From Chenopodium formosanum (lineage: Eukaryota; Streptophyta; Magnoliopsida; Caryophyllales; Amaranthaceae), in NCBI GenBank assembly GCA_024500155.1, contig CM044856.1:53940303-54004302 (forward strand): a stretch of DNA of 64,000 nucleotides, written 5' to 3'. The number at the start of each line of letters is the position of its first letter. The first letter of the stretch is position 1. Shown one piece after another: positions 58,559-64,000 of this stretch. The notes beneath the pieces were generated by a model. That model worked only from the letters and a program-made list of their open reading frames with translations, was not told the origin of the DNA and did no database searches. The translations under genes and the position numbers were made by a program.

Positions 58559-61457
58559 ATGGTTTCCCAAACGCACACGGCACGACCTAGGTTAGCGATC
58601 AGCCGGTCACCGGGGACGGCTGAATCTAGAACTAGGAGTGTCGAATTCTCGTTCAAGAACTTTCCTTCAAGTACATCTCCAAATCCGACAGTGTATGTGC
58701 ATCTACAAGACATGATGGCCAGAACAAAGAAGACAACGAGGAGATATAGGGAGGATGGTTCCTTTTACCATTCGGACAGTGAGACTGTCAACTCTGATGG
58801 CTCCATTAGGGTGCCTGCTAGTAAAATTTCTAAGCACCCCCCAGACCCTTCTTTTGACCTTCCCTTAAATCCAACTTATTACTCTTCCCCTTCTTAAGCG
58901 GCACTCCCAGTGATACTATACTTCGGGAAGCCGACAGTCAATACCAAGCTGAGCCTTCGGAACAGGCGTCGGAGGAGAGTCTAGGAGAGGACCCTCCTGG
59001 CCCTAGCCGGCAGTCCCCTAGCTCTGGGGAGAGCTATGATGACGATTCGGCCTCGTCATCTTCTGAAAATGCCTCCCTTACTTAAGAGGAGGCCCAAGCA
59101 AAGATAAGCACTGCAAGGGAATCCTTGTTAGTGGAAAAGGGGGAAGGCTGGGTGGAGACGAGGGCTTCTAGGAGCTTGGAACGCGCCCCCTACTATCACC
59201 ATGTCCCGCAAAGTAAGCGGACTTCTATGACTTCCGGTCTTGCAAATTTCAGACGCAAGACCGTAATGGGTCATGGCTTTTCCTTGTCCGTTCCCAACAA
59301 GGATGATATGATAACCTGGACGACCTTGGCCAGTTATAAGGATCAAGCATTCGGCTGCTACGAGGCATTCCTCTAGGCTGGTCTACGCTTCCCTCTCCAT
59401 CCGGCCGTGGAGAGGATACTAGACGGATACTAACAAGGTATCTGGCAACTTGTCCCAAATTCATGGATTAATATCATCGGGTACGTTGCCGCATGTGAAA
59501 TGCTGGTGGTGGATCCTAGCTTTGAGGCATTCGCCCACATGCATTATCTCAGCCGAGAGCGTGCTAAGGGCGGCGAAGGCTGGTACACCTTCTCTACCTG
59601 CAAGGGGTACATGATGGTAGTCGGCAAGGAGAACAAGTGGAAGGACTGGAGAACAAAGTTCTACATAGTGCATTCCTCTGATAGCCGACTAAACAAGAAA
59701 TAATATAGGTGGAACAAGGATCCGCCCCTCTTGGCTAGTAAGAGTGCCTTGCCCCTTCTCCCTAGGCAGGCCTAGGAGGAAATTTTTTGTCCTGGGTTTG
59801 TTCAAAGTGTCCGGTCGGATAAATGAGCAGGGGAAGAAAATAGTCCTACCACAGAGCTACATTCCCCTTTACAAGTGGCTGGAAGATGGGGTGTTCTTGG
59901 CCGCTTGTGGGCTAAGCTCTAAGATGCCGAGAGGTAGTCGGCCGTCTGATTTTATGCAACCTTTAAATTGCTTTTCAATGTTTGTTTACAAAGTCTAACT
60001 CCTGCTTTTGGTGCAGACAAAGCTATGGAAAAGGTCTCGGCAACAAGGAAGCCGGATGCTGTCTCTACATCAAAGTATCGCTCGAACGTCCTTAATCGAG
60101 CGAATGACGAGTAGAAAACTGTCGGGACTCCCAAGGTAGTTGTTTATAACACTTGGTATATTTTTCAACAAAGGTTAATTTTTGCCCGCCTGTTTTTCTG
60201 ACGCCTTTTTTTTGCTAATGCAGAGTGGCTCCACCAGGCCCTCTCCCTCCAAGCAATCCCAATCCAAAATCCAGAAGACTAGGGCTGGTGATGTAAGTGC
60301 ATCCGGCAAGAACCACAAGCACATTGCTCACAAGCTCAAGAAAGGGGACAGCTCTACTCTCGAAGCTGACAGGGAGGTCAGCAAACCGGATGCTACTTAG
60401 GCATTGAAGGGTGGCTTTAGGCAACCCAGTACTACTGTCGGCTCAGCAAGTGAGAAGAGGCGTCACAGGAAGGAGGAAAAGGTTCATCCGGACGGTATAG
60501 ACCGCATATTTATTGAATTTCAACATCAACATAGTTCATTAGAATATTCGTGACTAACTTAATTTTACAAGTACTGTGCAAAGGCCGATTGTCGTCCAGA
60601 TTGCCAAGGAGATGCCGAGGGCACTTGACCCAGAGGACAAGGCATCCGTAAGAGGAGTCGGCACCCTTAACTTGGATGTCATCTTGGGGAACCTCTGTAA
60701 GGTAAAAAAGTTAGCTTAATTTTCTTATTATTTAAGCACATATATGACTAGTCTTGACCATTCGGCTCTTTTCTCATTTTCAGGCTATGCTGCGCATCCA
60801 GGGGCTAAGAAGGACAATTCAGGAGAAGTCTAAAGAGGTAACAGCCGCTAAAGCTCGAGCCAAGTTCGCCTTAGACCGAGCTCAATTTGAAATTTCTCAA
60901 AATGAGCTTCTGACCCTTGATATGATGTATTCCCATGCAGGTAAAGAAGGACCTGGATTCGGCACGCTCCAAAATCATTGACCTTAAGGCCAAAATTAAA
61001 CGTCTTAAGGAAAATCTTGAGCCTCTTCAAGAGGCTAAGAAAGAGGCCGAGATGGCCAAGGAGCGGGTTGGCCGCCTGGAGGTGCGCCTGGCAAACAAGG
61101 AGAAGCAGCTGAAGTCCAAGTTCAAGTCCCGAGATGAGGAGGAGAATGAGGCCCTTGTCAAACAAATGATGGAGGACTATGAGGCCATCATGCGGATGGC
61201 ATGGAAGGCGGTACATCCCGGTACAGACTATAGCACCAGGAAATCCAAGTTTTATCAAGCAAACGAGGATTTCAATGCTGCACTTCTTCGCCAATATTAA
61301 GAGGAGGCGAACAAGGCTGATGATGGGGGCGAAGAGGTCGGCTCCTCATCAGGCTCTTCTGGGGACGAGGAGGGGGACGAGGAAAATGATGAAAATGCAG
61401 AGCAGCCAGTAGGTGATGATGCGGCTGCCAATGTTGATAATTCCCCTGCCTCTTAAG
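58559..61457 (+). pseudogene. TatC antisense gene (aORF), PF04195-like, multi-exon
   Basis: ATG at 58,559 (MVSQTHTARPRLAISRSPG). The N-terminus is basic then acidic/Ser-rich to ~59,090. The conserved domain runs about 59,160-59,700: RAPYYHHV, MGHGFSLSVPNKDD, GCYEAFL, AGLRFPLHPAVERIL, NIIGYVAACEMLVVDPSF, WYTFSTCKGYMMVVG and WKDWRTKFYIVHS. This resembles PF04195. Intron-like gaps: an acceptor at 60,016, a donor at 60,136, an acceptor at 60,223 and a clear intron 60,702-60,783 (AAG/GTAAAA...TTTTCAG/GCTATGCTG) that matches TatA 41,270-41,197. C-terminal coiled coil is at 60,784-61,290 (LRRTIQEKSKEVTAAKARA, LVKQMMEDYEAIMRM) and an acidic tail ends at a TAA at 61,457. Stops near 58,897, 59,083, 59,375 and 59,703 break it. 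Confidence 0.75.
60702..60783 (+). other. Intron of TatC aORF conserved with TatA
   Basis: 82 bp with GTAAAA donor and TTTTCAG acceptor. The flanking exons read SVRGVGTLNLD...NLCK and MLRIQGLRRTIQEK. In TatA the same exons (AVRGVGTLDLD, MLSMSGLKGPLNEK) are separated by a ~74-bp gap at the same place. Confidence 0.7.
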
Positions 61458-61876
61458 CTTTTTATAATTTCTTTCTGCGGCCAAAAGGCCATTTATCTCA
61501 TCTTCTGGCCTGCGTGCCGAGTAAATGTGTATCTTTACCGATCGAGGGGTCGGGTAAATTAACAATTTCTCTGACTTTGCCAGCAAACAATCTTACCTAG
61601 TCGTTTGGTGGCAATTGGATTTTTTAATTCAAAATTATTCGGCCGTTTGGCTGAAGTTATTAATATTGTTGTTCTTTAAATTTTTTCATTGCATGTTTTT
61701 TGGCTAAGTATTTTAACCTGTACACCATGCGAATGTTCTTGCCCCTGGACGGATGTTGAGTGGTTTTTGTTGAGTGGATTGATTGACTTTGAAATTATTG
61801 ATACTTAGAATAGTATGCATGGTTTCTAAGTTAATCAATCACTATAATGATTGCCCCAAACCACGCCACAGACGGC
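61458..61876 (-). other. TatC UTR
   Basis: No coding. It contains the reverse match to the TatA 3' UTR, for example GATTGATTGACTTT...AATCACTATAATGATTGCCCCAAACC near 61,780-61,863. It ends at the OgreB LTR. Confidence 0.65.
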
Positions 61877-62279
61877 TCTAGACACCTAAAAATGTCTCCC
61901 CAAAACCAAACCCGATGATGAACAACCTTTCACCGCCACTATTGGTTGGGTTCAGTATTTAATCCCGAGAGTGCTTAAAAAATCGTATTTGATTGAATTC
62001 ATATTTTTGAACAGTCCATGGATTAGTCTTGATGTTTGGTAAAAGCATAGTTTTAATTCTAGCCCAAACTTATTATTTAATTTTAGCCCAAACCTTTTTT
62101 TATTTTATTGTTTTATTATTTATTTTTGGCCCAAACCATTTATTTATTTTTATTTAATTATTTTCTTATTTTAGCCCAAATAATAATAAGTCAGAAAAGG
62201 CCCAAAATTATTAATCGGCACTTAAAATGCCGAATGAAATTAGGGTTAAAAATGTATTTAGACGGAAAAACAGGCTTGA

Positions 62280-62520
62280 AATTCCCCCGCCACGGCAGGT
62301 ACCTACCGTGTCACGGGAACCCTTTCCATCTGACGGTGGGATTTCCCGTGACACGGGACATTCCGTGTCTTTTACGCGTAAACCCTTAACGCGTTTTCTA
62401 TCCCGTTTTCTGAAAATTTCCCGCGTCACACCAAAAATGTACCGTGTCACGGGAAAATGTGTCGCCTGACGGTGGGACTTCCCGTGTCACGGTACAGTTT
62501 GTCGTGTCACGGGATACGTT
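62280..62520. repeat. CCGTGTCACGGG quasi-palindrome cluster in OgreB U3
   Basis: CCGTGTCACGGGA near 62,308, CCCGTGACACGGGA near 62,345, ACCGTGTCACGGGAAA near 62,440, CCCGTGTCACGG near 62,480 and CGTGTCACGGGA near 62,502. Each is a near-perfect 12-13 bp palindrome. A longer phrase (TCTGACGGTGGGAxTTCCCGTG / CCTGACGGTGGGACTTCCCGTG) is duplicated. One more appears in the leader at about 63,826. Confidence 0.85.
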
Positions 62521-62572
62521 TTTAGGGTTTTTATCATTTTAGGGTTCCGTGTGCTCCCTCAACATATTTTCC

Positions 62573-62580
62573 CTATAAAT
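62573..62580 (+). promoter_or_regulatory. TATA box of OgreB LTR
   Basis: CTATAAAT in CCCTATAAATACCCC, about 1 kb before the LTR end. Confidence 0.6.
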
Positions 62581-63581
62581 ACCCCCTCATTTCTGATGTA
62601 CGAGGCACCGAGTAATTCTCTAATTTATTTTTCTCTCTTCTATGCTTTAACCTAAACACTAGCCTACCCTTTTCTACTTCAAAATTCCTTCTTCAAGTAC
62701 TCAAAGGAGTCCATACTTTACTCATGGTTCTGTCCTTAAGCCAAGGTGTGAAATGTGGTACTGTTTGAGGGTTTGGCCCCAAAATTAACTTTACTTTATT
62801 TAATTTAATTTAATCATTGTTTTATTATTTCCTTGAAGTTACTAACTCGTTTATTATTTTGTAGTTGCAAACAAACAGAATCAAAGTAAGAGTCATGCTC
62901 TTTTTATTTTTATTATTTTTCTAACGATTTTATGTTGTTGGAATTGTGATTAAATTGGTTATAATATTAATGTTGTTCTATTATATTTTTTATGATCACC
63001 ATATTGCATGTTAAAGGGAATATGTAATTGAAAATCACGTCTAGTAAGATAATTTTGACAACCGGTTTAGGTTCCTTTTTAATCTTGTTATTAATTGAAG
63101 TGATCACCAAATATTTTAGAATTATGTGTACATTAATATTCAACCAATTTAGTTAAATAATAGTTTGGAATGAATTGAATATTTTGTTTGTATTCCTTTG
63201 AGATCACAGGAATGCTTTTCAATATAAGAATTGAGTAGAGGCCAATACGGGCGAATGTGACTCCATGACTCACTTCGTACCATCATCCCCGATCCTCCTT
63301 TCGTGGTTCCGAACCATATGGAGTTAGTAATCTCATGGATTATGAATGGGGTGTAACCTTCACGAGTCAATCGTTGTTGCCTTCGTTGTCCCTTTTTCGT
63401 GGTTGCCTTATAATGATCCGTGAACGGTTTACAAGTTCCTTAAAAACTTGTTGGCGGCTCCCTACTTTATTTGTCCCGAATCGTTGTCCCTAATCGTAAT
63501 GTCAATTCCCACTTCCTATGAGTGCCAAGCATATTCACAACATGCTTTTAACGTAGGCGCACTTCGAGCGACGCCTACAAT

Positions 63582-63600
63582 TTGGCGACTTCACTGAGGA
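63582..63600 (+). other. OgreB primer binding site (tRNA-Arg type)
   Basis: TTGGCGACTTCACTGAGGA directly after the LTR end resembles the TGGCGACT(C/T)CACTGGGGA PBS known from Ogre-type elements, thought to pair with tRNA-Arg. Confidence 0.65.
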
Positions 63601-64000
63601 GGATTCTTGATTATTTATCGATTTGAGTGATCGGTATTTAATTAAGATGAGTGGATGAGACTTGAAAGATTCTTGAAAAAATATTCCTGTGATTAATTTG
63701 GCATTTTTGCATCTGCATAGACGTTTTAACGTCGCATTCAGGTCTGTCCCGTAGGAAAAATTGGATACCTTGGTTGCGTGCGAATGAAAACAGGGTTCCA
63801 GTCATATCTTCTCACGGTGCACAGTACCGTGACACGGGAATTTTTGCCATGTCACGGCAGTCCTAAAATCAGTCCGGTGGCTTATTTTCTTTCCTCACAG
63901 TCGACTTCCTTCCATTTTTCTGAAAAAACGTATGTGTTATACATGCATCTTAGCCCCGGGGGATTTAAGCTCTATCAACCCAAAAACGGTCATGGCAATA
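63601..64000 (+). other. OgreB leader
   Basis: No ORF. It repeats the CCGTGACACGGGAA motif of the LTR near 63,826 and CATGTCACGGCAG near 63,848. Confidence 0.5.

Larger units (their letters stand above)
57577..61876 (-). mobile_element. TatC: Tat/Retand-type element, 3' part only
   Basis: In plus coordinates: 3' LTR (57,577-58,296), then the aORF on the plus strand (58,559-61,457) and UTR (to 61,876). Its LTR, promoter, aORF and UTR are reverse-complement relatives of TatA 44,159-40,150. The expected gag-pol would lie to the right on the minus strand but is interrupted by OgreB and runs outside the window. Confidence 0.82.
61877..63579 (+). repeat. OgreB 5' LTR
   Basis: 1,703 bp. It starts TCTAGACACC, a probable change from TGTAGACACC as in OgreA, and ends GCCTACA. 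The TATA box CCCTATAAATACCCC is at 62,571-62,585. U3 shows TAGCCCAAA repeats (62,060-62,185) and a set of CCCGTGTCACGGG quasi-palindromes at 62,280-62,520. Confidence 0.7.
61877..64000 (+). mobile_element. OgreB: Ogre-type element, 5' end
   Basis: A full LTR (61,877-63,579) is followed by a PBS and the first ~400 bp of the leader, then the window ends. It interrupts TatC. No coding region is reached. Confidence 0.72.

Noticed and set aside
62211..62469. ORFs of 79-93 aa on both strands of the OgreB LTR
   Set aside because: Caused by the CCGTGTCACGGG repeats. They lie upstream of the LTR TATA box.

Overview
The window is a plant, most likely eudicot, nuclear intergenic region made almost entirely of nested and truncated transposable elements. 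I found no intact host gene, no rRNA or tRNA gene and no CRISPR array. The plant call rests on the element families: Athila-, Tat/Retand- and Ogre-type Ty3/gypsy retrotransposons, a copia-like large non-autonomous LTR element, an L1-type LINE with an N-terminal DUF4283-like domain and zf-RVT-like C-terminus, and a CACTA DNA transposon. The species cannot be named from the sequence.

Left half, 1-33,606. One minus-strand Athila-type element is the host layer. Its 3' LTR is at 1-6,074 (cut by the window edge), an env-like/ATHILA ORF at 8,732-10,255, broken pol at 26,960-30,260, gag at about 30,640-32,162, a tRNA-Asp-type primer binding site at 32,285-32,302, and a truncated 5' LTR at 32,306-33,606. 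A CACTA transposon (1,380-6,045, TSD TAT) sits inside the 3' LTR and carries a fragment of what looks like a cellular VPS3/TGFBRAP1-type CNH-domain gene. A LINE (11,171-26,603, poly(A) tail, possible 7-bp TSD) sits between pol and the env-like ORF. A 9.5-kb non-coding LTR element of LARD type (11,467-20,949) sits inside the first coding part of the LINE. Removing it restores the LINE frame.

Right half, 33,607-64,000. TatA (33,607-44,159, plus strand) is a 5'-truncated Tat/Retand element with gag, protease, RT, two RNase H domains, integrase, 3' UTR, a reverse-strand extra gene (aORF) and a 719-bp 3' LTR. TatB (44,160-49,985, minus strand) has the odd order leader/PBS - LTR - aORF and lacks pol. 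OgreA (49,986-57,576, minus strand) has a 2.1-kb LTR, a tandem-repeat-rich UTR and a gag with three zinc-knuckle modules but no visible pol. TatC (57,577-61,876, minus strand) has a 720-bp LTR and an aORF, then is interrupted. OgreB (61,877-end, plus strand) shows a complete LTR, its PBS and the start of its leader.

The most system-like signal is the aORF carried by all three Tat elements. It lies opposite to gag-pol, encodes a protein resembling the 'putative gypsy type transposon' family (PF04195) with a coiled-coil and acidic C-terminus, and appears to contain introns, one at the same place in two elements. In each case a TATA box lies just inside the PPT/LTR boundary and points away from the LTR. 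The short LTR U3 therefore looks like a bidirectional control region, with G-box (CACGTG) motifs in all three elements. All coding regions in the window are broken by stops, frameshifts or deletions. In TatA most stops look like C-to-T changes at Gln or Arg codons, as expected after long cytosine methylation.
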